55,412 bases of DNA from CAYSPT01 sp964432985 (GCA_964432985.1 CAYSPT010000034.1:1-55412), one strand, 5' to 3'. Positions 1 to 8,025 are shown, counted from the first letter of the stretch. Numbers and translations: made by a program. Notes: generated from the sequence alone by a model not told the origin.

Positions 1-119
1 TTTCGTAAGTACGAGTTTTCGTATGTACGAGTTTTCGTAAGTACGAGTTTTCGTATGTACGAGTTTTCGTAAGTACGAGTTTTCGTATGTACGAGTTTTC
101 GTAAGTACGAGTTTTCGTA
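1..119. repeat. 16-bp tandem repeat array, truncated by the window edge
   Basis: About seven and a half head-to-tail copies of a 16-bp unit (ttttcgtaagtacgag) fill the first 119 bases. Copies alternate strictly between taagtacgag and tatgtacgag, giving a 32-bp higher-order period, so pairs of units were probably duplicated together. The array ends in ttttcgta just before the first gene, 53 bp upstream of its probable start, so it is the 5' leader or promoter region of the rightward operon. It is cut by the window start and may be longer. The units contain no start codon with a ribosome-binding site. Function unknown. Confidence 0.95.
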
Positions 120-171
120 GCGAAGAGCGGGTCGAGCACCAGTTTTGGTGAACCTGGAGGTCCATAAACCC

Positions 172-684
172 GTGAAAAAACGCGTTTTCGTCACTATATT
201 TGCCCTGATCCTGCTGACGGCGGCCGTCTTCCAGCTCATGTCGCTGAAACGGCTGCGGTTCAACGTTCGGGAGCTTCATCGGGAAGTGGGGCCGATATTG
301 TCGGAGAAGACCGGCGGCGGCCAGATCATGATGCCTTTGACCCTCCCCCAGACACTGATCGGCTTGATAATCCTCGCGGAGAGCAAAGATGGCGATCTTA
401 AGCTGACCAAAAAAGAAGCCAAAACCATACTCAAATATCTGCCCGATATCGACAAAGGCAAGGTGACGACCGATTTCGAGGATGTGGCGGAAAACGAGGA
501 GTATTACCTGGAAAAGATCAACAACCTGCTCAGTGACCAGCAGATCCAGTTCATGTACGATCAACTTCCCCTGGACATAACCAGAATTCCGACACACATC
601 GCCCAGCAGATAAATCTGGGTAACACGCCGGTGCCGCAGATTCTGCAAAAGAGTATAGAGGATTTGCTTAACGATGATCGCTAG
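172..684 (+). CDS. Small membrane-anchored protein of unknown function
   Basis: A 170-residue protein when started at GTG 172, which follows TGGAGG (155-160) with an 11-base spacer. An upstream TTG at 145 is open but lacks a ribosome-binding site. Residues 5-20 form one hydrophobic segment after a KKR start, so it is an inner-membrane anchor or uncleaved signal. The rest is soluble, charged and helical (for example KLTKKEAKTILKYLPDIDKG), with no family I recognise. Its last codons overlap the start of the sulfatase-like gene by 11 bp, so the two are probably translated together. It shares the short anchored-helical style of the protein at 3842-4420, which lies two genes before the second sulfatase-like gene, and may be a partner of such proteins. 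Confidence 0.8.
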   Translation: MKKRVFVTIFALILLTAAVFQLMSLKRLRFNVRELHREVGPILSEKTGGGQIMMPLTLPQTLIGLIILAESKDGDLKLTKKEAKTILKYLPDIDKGKVTTDFEDVAENEEYYLEKINNLLSDQQIQFMYDQLPLDITRIPTHIAQQINLGNTPVPQILQKSIEDLLNDDR

Positions 685-2053
685 ATCTCATATTTCACGA
701 GTCTCCGCCGCGAAGCTGCTGAGGCTGATGCTCCTGGTTACAGCCGTGCTGGCGATGACGGTACTGGCCGGCGGGTGCGCCAACTACCAGTCACCTCTCA
801 GGGGAATTCTGCTGATCACTGTGTCGTCACTGCGATGCGATGCCCTGGGATGCTACGGAAACACCCTGGCTGAAACACCCCGCCTGGACCGGCTGGCGCG
901 GCAGGGGATGCTTTTCAGAAACGCCTGGAGCCCCGCAGCCACCAGCAAGCCGGCTTTTCACTCGATCCTGAGCGGGAACGGGTTCAACCCATCGGCGGAA
1001 ATACCGCTTAGCGCCATGCTACCGGCGCAGCTCTCTACCGAATCCCGCCTGCTTCCGTTCAAGAAACAGGCCTGGGAAATCATGATGTCTATTTCAGAAC
1101 CGGTTCTCACATATGACCAGGCACGGGCGGCCGGTGTTGACGAGTTTTTCACCTGCTTAAGCCAGAACGTGCGCTTTTACCGGGCCAGGATGAACAACGA
1201 CCTGGTGCGGCCGTGGCTTAAGCAGCGAAAAGGCGACCGGCCCTTGTTCTGCTGGGTTCACTACGGTGACCCTGCCGTTCCGTACGACCCGCCGTCTCCT
1301 TACTTCGAGTTTTTCTGCAAAGACCTGGCCAACAGCTTTCCGGACGACCTCGAATCCTCCTCCCTGGAGGCAGTGTTTCAAAAATATCTCTGGATGCTTT
1401 ACCTGGCAGAAACCAGCTACATGGACCGGCAGGTGGGACGGCTGCTCGACACCTGGGAGAAGCTGTTCTCTCCCCGTCAGTCCATAGTGGTGGTGGCTTC
1501 TCTCCACGGTGAGAGTTTTGGTGAAAACGAAATATTCTTCCAGAGCGGAAGCCCGCACAAGGAAACGGCCATCGTTCCGCTCATCATCAGCGGAGCGCAC
1601 ATTGCCCAGGGGGTGATGGAAGACGTGGTTTCGCTGCAAGAGCTGCTGCCCGCTCTGCAGAATCTGGCCAAGCTGCCCCCCGGGGGACGAACCGAGGGTC
1701 CCACTGGATCGCTGGCCCTGAGTCTGGGCACCAACGGTTCGGTCCGGTTCAACCAGGGATCCGGTGAAGCGCTATGCGCCGCTGATGGAGCCTGGAGCTT
1801 CCGCCACGACAACTGGCATTACGTGCGCTACCACTCCCCCGTTACCTACAATGGAACGGACAACTATTACACCAGCCTTGACTACCTTAAACAGGTGAAA
1901 GAGGGGACGACGAGCATGGTCTGGCTCGGAAAACAATACAGCGGCACCAGCCCCTCACCTTCCGTGCAGGCTCTGATCGACTCCAGGCTGAAACAGCTCC
2001 TCTCTGAAACGGAAGATACAGCCAAAGCGGTGAGTACAGGAAAGAAGGAATAA
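674..2053 (+). CDS. Sulfatase-fold lipoprotein, probably catalytically degenerate
   Basis: A 459-residue protein with the alkaline-phosphatase/sulfatase fold signature near residues 46-100: ILLITVSSLRCDALGCYG, then TPRLDRLARQGMLFRNAW, then SILSG. A hydrophobic N-terminus ends in LAGGC at Cys35, a plausible lipobox. In active sulfatases the ITVD segment supplies a metal-binding Asp; here it is Ser51. The second metal motif, normally DHGE, reads LHGE (about 277-280). The nucleophile region reads S-K-P-A-F (91-95), which keeps Ser and Pro but loses the Arg of CxPxR. These losses suggest a binding or pseudoenzyme role, which is inference. Residues VRFYRAR, WVHYGDP and YDPPSPYFE are shared with its paralogue at 4839. 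It overlaps the preceding gene by 11 bp and is followed after 2 bp by an SGNH hydrolase. Confidence 0.85.
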   Translation: MIARSHISRVSAAKLLRLMLLVTAVLAMTVLAGGCANYQSPLRGILLITVSSLRCDALGCYGNTLAETPRLDRLARQGMLFRNAWSPAATSKPAFHSILSGNGFNPSAEIPLSAMLPAQLSTESRLLPFKKQAWEIMMSISEPVLTYDQARAAGVDEFFTCLSQNVRFYRARMNNDLVRPWLKQRKGDRPLFCWVHYGDPAVPYDPPSPYFEFFCKDLANSFPDDLESSSLEAVFQKYLWMLYLAETSYMDRQVGRLLDTWEKLFSPRQSIVVVASLHGESFGENEIFFQSGSPHKETAIVPLIISGAHIAQGVMEDVVSLQELLPALQNLAKLPPGGRTEGPTGSLALSLGTNGSVRFNQGSGEALCAADGAWSFRHDNWHYVRYHSPVTYNGTDNYYTSLDYLKQVKEGTTSMVWLGKQYSGTSPSPSVQALIDSRLKQLLSETEDTAKAVSTGKKE

Positions 2054-2055
2054 CG

Positions 2056-3666
2056 GTGAGCCAGCACAATACCGGGGGAGCAAACGGAAACGTACAGGGT
2101 GCGCAGGGTCAACTGCCGTTGGGGCCTCTTTCCTCTCAACAGCTGCCGTTGGGGCCTCTTTCCTCTCAACAGCTGCTGCCGGAAGCCAAGCCCAATCAGC
2201 TGCTGACGGAGGCCAAGCCCAATCAACTACCGCCAGGTCCTCACCCTCCCGGGCAAATGCCGCCTGGGCCCATTCCTCCCGGTAAGCTGTCGCCCGGGAC
2301 AACGCCCAATCAAATGCCGCCTGGGCCCATTCCTCCGGGCGCAAAACCAGGCCAGCACGTGGATTTTACCGCCGCCGGGTCCCGTGCTCCGAGTCAGCCC
2401 TCCCACGGGGAAGGCGCACAGTTCAGTTACGTGGAGGAAAACGGCAAGGCGCCGCCCAATCTGCCAAACAATCCGACGGTGGGAGAATCATTCATCACTG
2501 GATCGGAGGTTCCGGCTCCCAGCCAGGCGTTCTCGGTCACCGACTACCCGTACCTGACCCCGGGATCGGTTGACATGGCTGCCTTGATCTACCTGCTGGT
2601 GGCTGTACTGGCCGGTGTGGCGGTAGCCGTTTGGCGCAGGAAGCAGCAGCAAACCCGGCTGACCCGGTGTGCCCGGTGGCTCCACACCCACCGGCTGGCC
2701 ACGGTACTGCTGTTCTTCATCGGGCTGGAGATCACGCTGCACACCACGTCCGCTCTCAGCTCCCAGCGAATGTACCGGCCAAGCCCGATAGGGTTCTGGA
2801 AGCTGACTCCCAACTTCGGAGCCGGCAACGAAATGACCAACTCCCTGGGACTGGCGGACGAAGAGTTTTCCCTCAAAAAACCTGCCGGTACCCGCCGGAT
2901 AATCTGCCTGGGCGACAGCACCACCATGGGAGGCGCCGGGGCTTCCCCATACGAGACATACTCCAAAGCGCTTCAGCACCTGTTGCGTAACACGTACGGG
3001 GAAACAAGCTGGGAGGTTATCAATGCGGGTGTTTCCGGTTATACCACCTACCAGGGACTCTATCTTCTCAGGAAGGTGGGACTGAAGTACAATCCGGACC
3101 TCCTGGTCATCGCCTACGGATACCACGACGGTATGCTGGACTGGGCGGAAGACAAATTTCACATGACCGACAACCGGATCCTGGTGGTGATCAGGGGGCT
3201 GCTGTACAAGAGCCAGACCTATCTCATAGTGCGGAAGCAAATACTCAACATAGAAACGGTGCACCACAAGGTGAGCCAGAACGCGCCGTCGTTCCACCGG
3301 GTAGCTCCCGACGACTACCGGAACAACCTGGAATTCTACATCAAGATAGCCAAAATGAACGGTATGAAGATACTGTTTCTGAACATGCCCTACAGCCCTT
3401 ATTACGATCAGCGGATGGCTCCGAGCAAAAAGCACCGGCAGATCTATCGTCAGACCCTGAAAAAGTACAGCACAGATCCCGACGTGGGATTTATCGATGT
3501 CTACAAGATGTGGATCAACCAGCCGCGGGACCAGTTGAAAAAACTCATTTTCGATCACAGCCACCCCACGGTTTACGGTCACCGGAAGATAGCCGAAATG
3601 ATGCTTAATTACATCACCCCCCGATGGCTTGGGACCGGCAGCGGCAGAGAGGACGAAGACAACTGA
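2056..3666 (+). CDS. Membrane-anchored SGNH/GDSL-type hydrolase with Pro-rich N-terminal repeats
   Basis: A 536-residue protein with a GTG start preceded by AAGGAA. Residues 1-110 are low-complexity tandem repeats rich in Pro, Gly and Gln (LPLGPLSSQQ twice, KPNQL(L/P), QMPPGPIPPG twice). Two hydrophobic segments follow at about 174-193 and 213-233. The C-terminal half is an SGNH hydrolase with intact blocks: GDST with the nucleophile Ser at about 288, GVSGYT, YGYHD near 354-358 in place of GxND, and DHSHPTVYGH near 499 with the catalytic Asp and His. Such enzymes remove or transfer acyl groups, often on polysaccharides. The substrate cannot be read from the sequence. It lies 2 bp after the sulfatase-like gene, so it is part of the same operon. 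Confidence 0.88.
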   Translation: MSQHNTGGANGNVQGAQGQLPLGPLSSQQLPLGPLSSQQLLPEAKPNQLLTEAKPNQLPPGPHPPGQMPPGPIPPGKLSPGTTPNQMPPGPIPPGAKPGQHVDFTAAGSRAPSQPSHGEGAQFSYVEENGKAPPNLPNNPTVGESFITGSEVPAPSQAFSVTDYPYLTPGSVDMAALIYLLVAVLAGVAVAVWRRKQQQTRLTRCARWLHTHRLATVLLFFIGLEITLHTTSALSSQRMYRPSPIGFWKLTPNFGAGNEMTNSLGLADEEFSLKKPAGTRRIICLGDSTTMGGAGASPYETYSKALQHLLRNTYGETSWEVINAGVSGYTTYQGLYLLRKVGLKYNPDLLVIAYGYHDGMLDWAEDKFHMTDNRILVVIRGLLYKSQTYLIVRKQILNIETVHHKVSQNAPSFHRVAPDDYRNNLEFYIKIAKMNGMKILFLNMPYSPYYDQRMAPSKKHRQIYRQTLKKYSTDPDVGFIDVYKMWINQPRDQLKKLIFDHSHPTVYGHRKIAEMMLNYITPRWLGTGSGREDEDN

Positions 3667-3671
3667 CCGCC

Positions 3672-3806
3672 ATGAAATTGTTTTTGAAAAAATGCGTTGA
3701 AAGTCCGGCCTTCTGGATTGTCGTCGTGCTGGTGCTGATAGCGGTACTGGTTTTTCTGCTTGAGCGGCCGAGCCCGTACATGCCGCTTCACATATACGAC
3801 ATTTAG
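3672..3806 (+). CDS. 44-residue single-pass membrane protein
   Basis: A short gene starting at ATG 3672, five bases after the stop of the SGNH hydrolase. An in-frame upstream ATG at 3624 lies inside the hydrolase and is less likely. The product has a short basic N-terminus (MKLFLKKC), a strong hydrophobic stretch (about residues 13-28, FWIVVVLVLIAVLVFLL) and a 16-residue tail (RPSPYMPLHIYDI end). It is an inner-membrane micro-protein of unknown role. Its position between two genes of the same operon supports it being real, but the ribosome-binding site is weak. Confidence 0.6.
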   Translation: MKLFLKKCVESPAFWIVVVLVLIAVLVFLLERPSPYMPLHIYDI

Positions 3807-3841
3807 CCCGAATACTATACGAATGTAAGGAGAATTGTCTG

Positions 3842-4420
3842 GTGGATAGCGTGGAAAAAACACCCGGAGAGGTCGAAACCCCGGATAGAGAACAGCAGCC
3901 AGGAACGGAGAAAAGGACGGTCGGGGACGGTGTCTCCACTGCCGTGTGGACTGTTCTCATTCTGACACTCCTGGTCCTGGCCGCCGTGGAGATCATGCAG
4001 ATTGCAGAGATGAACGCCGTCTCCCATGAAGTGTCACAGCTCCTGGAAACCATCCGCTCCAACCGGGGAGGGGGCCAGAAGGAGGAGCTGTTTCATCAGC
4101 CTGACCTTCCTCTCGACCAGACCCTTTCGGCCATCGTCAGGCTCGAGCAGAAGCAGGAACCACAGAGCAGTCTTACCAAGGAGCAGTGCCGCAAGTTCAT
4201 GACGCTGACGCTCAGGATGCGGTACTTCATCCGTTACCGGCGTAACCAGGGAGTGGCCCACGAAGAAGAAGACAAGCTGGCCGGCCAGATGTGGAGCGTG
4301 CTCAATCCCCATCAGATCGAACGGCTCAAGACCATGGGCGAGCCCGTCCCTCTGGAAGAGCTCACCCCCACCATCCAGACGTTCTACTCCACCATCCTGA
4401 ACAAATTAAAGGAGTACTGA
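3842..4420 (+). CDS. Membrane-anchored helical protein of unknown function
   Basis: A 192-residue protein from GTG 3842, preceded by AAGGAG with a 9-base spacer. The first 35 residues are polar and acidic. A hydrophobic segment (about 39-58, TAVWTVLILTLLVLAAVEIMQ) anchors it, leaving a helical domain of about 130 residues with many Glu, Gln and Leu. I recognise no family. Its last codons, AAGGAGTACTGATG, both end the protein (LKEY-stop) and form the ribosome-binding site and start of the first mini-ORF of the array that follows. That array appears to be copied from this junction. It resembles the 172-684 product in plan. Confidence 0.8.
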   Translation: MDSVEKTPGEVETPDREQQPGTEKRTVGDGVSTAVWTVLILTLLVLAAVEIMQIAEMNAVSHEVSQLLETIRSNRGGGQKEELFHQPDLPLDQTLSAIVRLEQKQEPQSSLTKEQCRKFMTLTLRMRYFIRYRRNQGVAHEEEDKLAGQMWSVLNPHQIERLKTMGEPVPLEELTPTIQTFYSTILNKLKEY

Positions 4421-4455
4421 TGGGCTTAAGACAAGCCGGACGTAATCCTCGATAA
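4420..4455 (+). CDS. Mini-ORF 1 of the array, shortened (11 residues)
   Basis: It starts in the TGATG overlap with the preceding gene and encodes MGLRQAGRNPR before an early TAA. It is the only unit that does not reach the next start; 18 bases separate its stop from mini-ORF 2. Translation is unproven. Confidence 0.35.
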   Translation: MGLRQAGRNPR

Positions 4456-4473
4456 TAAGTTGAAGGAGTACTG

Positions 4474-4530
4474 ATGGGCTTTGCACAAACCGGACGCGGT
4501 TCTCGAAAAATAAAATCAAAGGAGTACTAA
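4474..4530 (+). CDS. Mini-ORF 2 of the array (18 residues, divergent copy)
   Basis: Encodes MGFAQTGRGSRKIKSKEY behind AAGGAG with a 5-6 base spacer. It ends in TAATG, overlapping mini-ORF 3 by one base. It differs from the consensus peptide mainly in residues 3-10, so the last residues, which encode the next ribosome-binding site, are better kept. Confidence 0.35.
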   Translation: MGFAQTGRGSRKIKSKEY

Positions 4531-4556
4531 TGGGCTTAATACAAGCCGGACGTAAT

Positions 4557-4656
4557 NNNNNNNNNNNNNNNNNNNNNNNNNNNNNNNNNNNNNNNNNNNN
4601 NNNNNNNNNNNNNNNNNNNNNNNNNNNNNNNNNNNNNNNNNNNNNNNNNNNNNNNN
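4557..4656. other. Assembly gap (100 N) inside the mini-ORF array
   Basis: Exactly 100 N. The 41 bases before the gap are identical to the first 41 bases after it and are in repeat phase. The join is therefore a collapsed-repeat scaffold join, and the N length does not measure missing DNA. Confidence 0.97.
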
Positions 4657-4670
4657 TCAAAGGAGTACTA

Positions 4671-4727
4671 ATGGGCTTAATACAAGCCGGACGTAATCCT
4701 CGAAAAATAAAGTCAAAGGAGTACTAA
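4671..4727 (+). CDS. Mini-ORF of the array, consensus copy (18 residues)
   Basis: Encodes MGLIQAGRNPRKIKSKEY, a strongly basic peptide, behind AAAGGAG. Its TAA (4725-4727) shares its last base with the next ATG. The partly visible copy starting at 4530 and cut by the gap begins with the same MGLIQAGRN. Confidence 0.4.
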   Translation: MGLIQAGRNPRKIKSKEY

Positions 4728-4783
4728 TGGGCTTAATACAAGCCGGACGTAATCCTCGAAAAATAAAATCAAAGGAGTACTAA
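4727..4783 (+). CDS. Mini-ORF of the array, consensus copy (18 residues)
   Basis: Same 18-residue peptide as the unit before it, with the same ribosome-binding site. The TAA at 4781-4783 overlaps the ATG at 4783. Confidence 0.4.
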   Translation: MGLIQAGRNPRKIKSKEY

Positions 4784-4839
4784 TGGGCTTAATACAAGCC
4801 GGACGTAATCCTCGAAAAATAAAGTCAAAGGAGTACTGA
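4783..4839 (+). CDS. Last mini-ORF of the array, coupled to the sulfatase-like gene
   Basis: Same 18-residue peptide. It ends in TGA (4837-4839), whose final base is the first base of the ATG of the sulfatase-like gene. The AAGGAG within its last codons is the ribosome-binding site of that gene, so whatever the array does, it acts at the translation start of the 4839 gene. Confidence 0.4.
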   Translation: MGLIQAGRNPRKIKSKEY

Positions 4840-6134
4840 TGTTGAAAAAAGCCGGGGCCCTGGTCCTGCTGTGCTTGATCTCGGCCGGCATTACCCTGCT
4901 GGTGTTGAAAGCGGTTCATTTTTCACCCAACGTGATATTCATCACGGTGGGATCGTTGAGGACCGACTGGCTGGGTTGCTACGGGGGACGCAAAGCCGAC
5001 ACGGCGCAGATAGACCGTTTTGCCGCACAATCCCTCGTTTTCACCTCGGTGTGGACACCGTCGCCGGACACCGTCGCCTCCCTGTGCTCGCTTCTCACCG
5101 GCGTCGATCCTGTCAAACGGGGAGAAGACGGGAAACCGGAACCCGACCGGTCCCGGGCGCTCCCGCTGCTCCTCAAAACCCGGGATTATTACACTGCCGG
5201 GGCCATGGGCGCACTCTTCTACGACCCGGCCTTCGAGCCATTCAGAGATCTGTTCGACGAAGTAATCAAGAGCCCCGACATTTCGGTCCGTTTCTACCGG
5301 GCCCGGCTGCTCAACGAGGGCGTCATACCCTGGATCAAGAAAAACGCGCGCCGCAAGCAGCCGTTTTTCCTCTGGGTGCACTACGACGATCCGGAAATGT
5401 TCTACGATCCCCCGTCTCCCTACTTCGAGCATTATTCCGATCCCGTCTTCAAAGCGTTTCCCCAGGACATCTACTCTTCGCGGTTCAGAGAAACCTACAA
5501 CCGATACGTCACCTCCCTGTACGCCGGAGAGATAACCTACCTGGACCGGCAAATCGGACACACGTTAAAAGCCCTGGAAAAAGCCGGGCTGGCCAAGCGT
5601 TCTATCATCGTCCTGGCTGGAGAACACGGTGAAACCCTGACCGAACGCCCTTTTACATTCTGCCACGACAACCTTTACGAAGAAGTACTCAAGGTTCCCC
5701 TCGTCATGAAATTACCAGGACGTATGGTTTCCGGCAGTAAAACATCCGCAAAAATCAAGACACCCGGAACCCTGGCGGACGTCTATCACACCCTCTGCTC
5801 GCTTACGGAGCTCGGTACCGCTGTTGAGGGAAAAACCCGCAACCTGCTTAAAGGATCCCACCCACCCTCAGCCTCCATGGGGAGGTCATTCGTGTTTAAG
5901 TGGGAAGACAGGCTGGCGGCGGTGAGAAAAGGTCCGTTCAAGCTCATCATTCCCCTGAAAAAATCAACCCATATCCCTTTACTGAGCTATCTTCCTCCCA
6001 CGGAAAGCCTTCAGTGGGACCCGGAGATCCCGGAGTTATACGATCTGAGGGAAGATCCCTTCGAATTGCGCAACCTGGCTGGGCGCAGACCGGACCTGGT
6101 GAACGAGCTGAAACAGGTGCTGGACAATAAATAG
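4839..6134 (+). CDS. Membrane-anchored sulfatase-fold protein, probably degenerate
   Basis: A 431-residue paralogue of the 674-2053 product. One hydrophobic N-terminal segment (about 6-24) anchors it. The fold signature is clear: NVIFITVGSLRTDWLGCYGG (31-50), IDRFAAQSLVF, SLLTG, and a C-terminal sulfatase tail reading PELYDLREDPFELRNLAG. The metal-binding Asp after ITV is Gly38, the second site reads GEHGE (261-265) instead of DHGE, and the nucleophile motif before SLLTG (PDTVASLC) has no CxPxR or SxPxR pattern. It shares VRFYRAR, LWVHYDDP and YDPPSPYFE with its paralogue. Together these suggest a non-catalytic or altered enzyme, possibly binding a surface glycan or lipid headgroup (inference). 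Its start is set by the last unit of the mini-ORF array. Confidence 0.87.
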   Translation: MLKKAGALVLLCLISAGITLLVLKAVHFSPNVIFITVGSLRTDWLGCYGGRKADTAQIDRFAAQSLVFTSVWTPSPDTVASLCSLLTGVDPVKRGEDGKPEPDRSRALPLLLKTRDYYTAGAMGALFYDPAFEPFRDLFDEVIKSPDISVRFYRARLLNEGVIPWIKKNARRKQPFFLWVHYDDPEMFYDPPSPYFEHYSDPVFKAFPQDIYSSRFRETYNRYVTSLYAGEITYLDRQIGHTLKALEKAGLAKRSIIVLAGEHGETLTERPFTFCHDNLYEEVLKVPLVMKLPGRMVSGSKTSAKIKTPGTLADVYHTLCSLTELGTAVEGKTRNLLKGSHPPSASMGRSFVFKWEDRLAAVRKGPFKLIIPLKKSTHIPLLSYLPPTESLQWDPEIPELYDLREDPFELRNLAGRRPDLVNELKQVLDNK

Positions 6135-6192
6135 GCAGTTGTGCTCGTGAGATAAGCGGCTCAGCCACAGCAGGCAAGCTCGTGAAATAAGC

Positions 6193-7956
6193 TTATAACT
6201 TAAAGGCCAGGAAACCAGGGGATTTTGCCACCGGTTCTCCCAGGTATTTAGTGAGGTAGTTGACGGAATTCGTCAGCGATACCTCGCGCTCGAAGTAATC
6301 GAGGTGGACCACTATGTGTCCGAACCCGTCATCTCTGAGTTTCTTCAATCCCGCCTGGACCAGTTCTTCCCGGTAGAAGGTGCGCTCCTCGGGCTGGTAC
6401 TGCTGGTACTCCATGCTGTGCAGACTGAGGGTGAAGGCGTTGCTGCCCAGTGCCGAAACATAGGTGGCCTGGGGATCGTTCAGCGTGTAGGGAACGGGCC
6501 GGCGGTGAGTGATCTGGTGGTAGAAATACCGGTTGTTGAGAATAAACGGGTCAAAAGCCATGGGAAGATCGAGCAGGGCTTTGTTCTCGTTTTCACCCCG
6601 GGAGATCGCTTCGTAAAAAGGCGGAAGCGTCATCCGGGCGGTGGATACGGGAAACGGCGCCGGTGAAAGCAGGAGTGTTTCGGCCACCAGTACCGCCACC
6701 AGGCAAGCACCCGCCACCGTTCTCTTTTTACCTGATGAAAAGCACCCCATAAACCAGGTACCGCCAACGGCGGCGAAAACGGCCGCGGCGGTGATGACAA
6801 AAATACTGAATCGGTGAGGATGCGATATCAGCGCGATGGGGGGAAAGACGATAGACAGGTAGTAAAAGGGAAGCAGTATGTAGCCGCCGTCAAACCTGAC
6901 GAAGTTGTTGTTGATATACAGGTAGGCCCCGGCGGATAAGACAAAGAAAACAGCGGACACCATCCACCAGAAACTTCTCTCCTTTTTTCTTTTGCAGGCA
7001 CCGATAACCGCCAGAATCAAGGCCAGCGGCCCGATGGTGCACAGGTGGAGGTAGTCGCTGTGAAACTTCTGCTTTAGATTGGGAGAGGTGTAGTCAGTCC
7101 AGCGCAGGTAGTTGAGAACGTCCGACAGGTTGTGCTCGTTGAGAAACACCCGCTTGTCCGGAATCTTGCTTCGCTTCACGATGGAATCGGTCTGGTTAAT
7201 GGACGAGTAGAAAGCAGCGGCCACGGGAGCGGTCAGGAGCCCCGCCAGCACCAGCGTTATTGCTAACCGGCGGCAAAAAGGGCTTTTCCAGGGCCGAAGC
7301 AGTCCACGGCGCTCCTTCCACACCAGGTACAGAGCGGTGAAAATCAACGACGACAGGCCAAAGTACCAGTTGCCTATGAACGCGACGAACAGCACCAGGC
7401 CCGCCGTCAGGCAGCGCCAGCGGCCCCGCTGAAGCGTCATCAGGAAATAAATGTACAGGATACACCAGCTTACATTGATTACCTCGCTGATACCGTTGTG
7501 GATTTCCCCCAGGACAAACGGGCTTAGCTGGAGCATGAGACCGGACAGTATCCCGCCGAACCGGCTCCCCGAGTACCAGGATCCCAGAAGGAAACCGGCC
7601 ACTCCCAGCAGAAAAACTTCGAACCCGACGAGGAGGTTGTATGCCGTCTCCACCGCCACGAAGTTTTGAAGCGGCAGGGAGAGGACGGCGTTGAGCATAT
7701 CGATGAAGTACAGGACCCCGCCCCGGGGATAATTCAAAAGACGCGTCTCCCAGGGGATACTCCACAGGCTGCCACCAGAGGAGAGCGTGTCATTTATCCA
7801 CCAGAATCCCCAGACATGGGCCCAGACATCGGAGTTTACATGTCCCACTACTGTCCGGGGAGCGGAGAACAAGGCCGGACCGACCACCAGCAGCGCTCCC
7901 GCGGCGAAAACAAGAAGTATTCCAGCAGTGGACAGCGCCGTATTTCGATTGATCAC
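6193..7956 (-). CDS. Polytopic membrane protein, GT-C/YfhO-like
   Basis: A 587-residue protein from GTG 7956, with a weak purine-rich ribosome-binding site. About ten to twelve hydrophobic segments fill residues 10-430, and the remaining soluble domain ends in EPVAKSPGFLAFKL. After the first segment is an acidic loop (HVNSDVWAHVWGFWWIN), in the place where GT-C glycosyltransferases carry catalytic acidic residues. The late segment ALLDLPMAFDPFI and HQITHRRPV matches the xIDLP...QTFHGRPI pattern of the proteins at 15391 and 46441, so the three are paralogues. A role in transferring sugars from a lipid carrier on the outer face of the inner membrane is inferred from family resemblance. It is last in a leftward run and converges with the sulfatase-like gene, 58 bp apart. 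Confidence 0.8.
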   Translation of the reverse strand: MINRNTALSTAGILLVFAAGALLVVGPALFSAPRTVVGHVNSDVWAHVWGFWWINDTLSSGGSLWSIPWETRLLNYPRGGVLYFIDMLNAVLSLPLQNFVAVETAYNLLVGFEVFLLGVAGFLLGSWYSGSRFGGILSGLMLQLSPFVLGEIHNGISEVINVSWCILYIYFLMTLQRGRWRCLTAGLVLFVAFIGNWYFGLSSLIFTALYLVWKERRGLLRPWKSPFCRRLAITLVLAGLLTAPVAAAFYSSINQTDSIVKRSKIPDKRVFLNEHNLSDVLNYLRWTDYTSPNLKQKFHSDYLHLCTIGPLALILAVIGACKRKKERSFWWMVSAVFFVLSAGAYLYINNNFVRFDGGYILLPFYYLSIVFPPIALISHPHRFSIFVITAAAVFAAVGGTWFMGCFSSGKKRTVAGACLVAVLVAETLLLSPAPFPVSTARMTLPPFYEAISRGENENKALLDLPMAFDPFILNNRYFYHQITHRRPVPYTLNDPQATYVSALGSNAFTLSLHSMEYQQYQPEERTFYREELVQAGLKKLRDDGFGHIVVHLDYFEREVSLTNSVNYLTKYLGEPVAKSPGFLAFKL

Positions 7957-8025
7957 AAGTATCTTACTTTCTTTCTTCTCGAGTTTTCTTCCGAACTGTC
8001 CTTCGAACTGTCATTTTGGGCTTTT

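Larger units (their letters stand above)
4411..4838 (+). repeat. 56-bp tandem array of ribosome-binding site plus mini-ORF units
   Basis: The array fills the space between two genes. Start codons sit at 4420, 4474, 4530, 4671, 4727 and 4783, and the last unit delivers the start of the sulfatase-like gene at 4839. Spacing is 54 bp once and 56 bp thereafter. Each unit contains AAAGGAGTACTAATG: a Shine-Dalgarno sequence, then a stop that overlaps the next ATG by one base. Because 56 is not a multiple of three, this is not an in-frame protein repeat; every unit closes its own reading frame and reopens another. Internal copies use TAATG, while the first junctions and the last use TGATG, so the overlap is kept although the stop codon differs. 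The N gap lies inside the array and its flanks share 41 identical bases, so the true copy number is unknown. Confidence 0.95.

Noticed and set aside
1..119. The first array as a CRISPR
   Set aside because: Units are contiguous 16-bp copies without spacers, and no cas genes are present. The 21-bp and 56-bp arrays fail for the same reason.
2488..4062. A 524-codon open frame on the minus strand opposite the SGNH hydrolase
   Set aside because: It is the shadow of a GC-rich gene with clear catalytic motifs on the plus strand, lacks domain-like sequence, and runs across three plus-strand genes.
4530..4727. Open frame reading through the Ns of the mini-ORF array as one 65-codon gene
   Set aside because: It exists only because N codons hide stops; every sequenced unit closes its frame after at most 18 codons.
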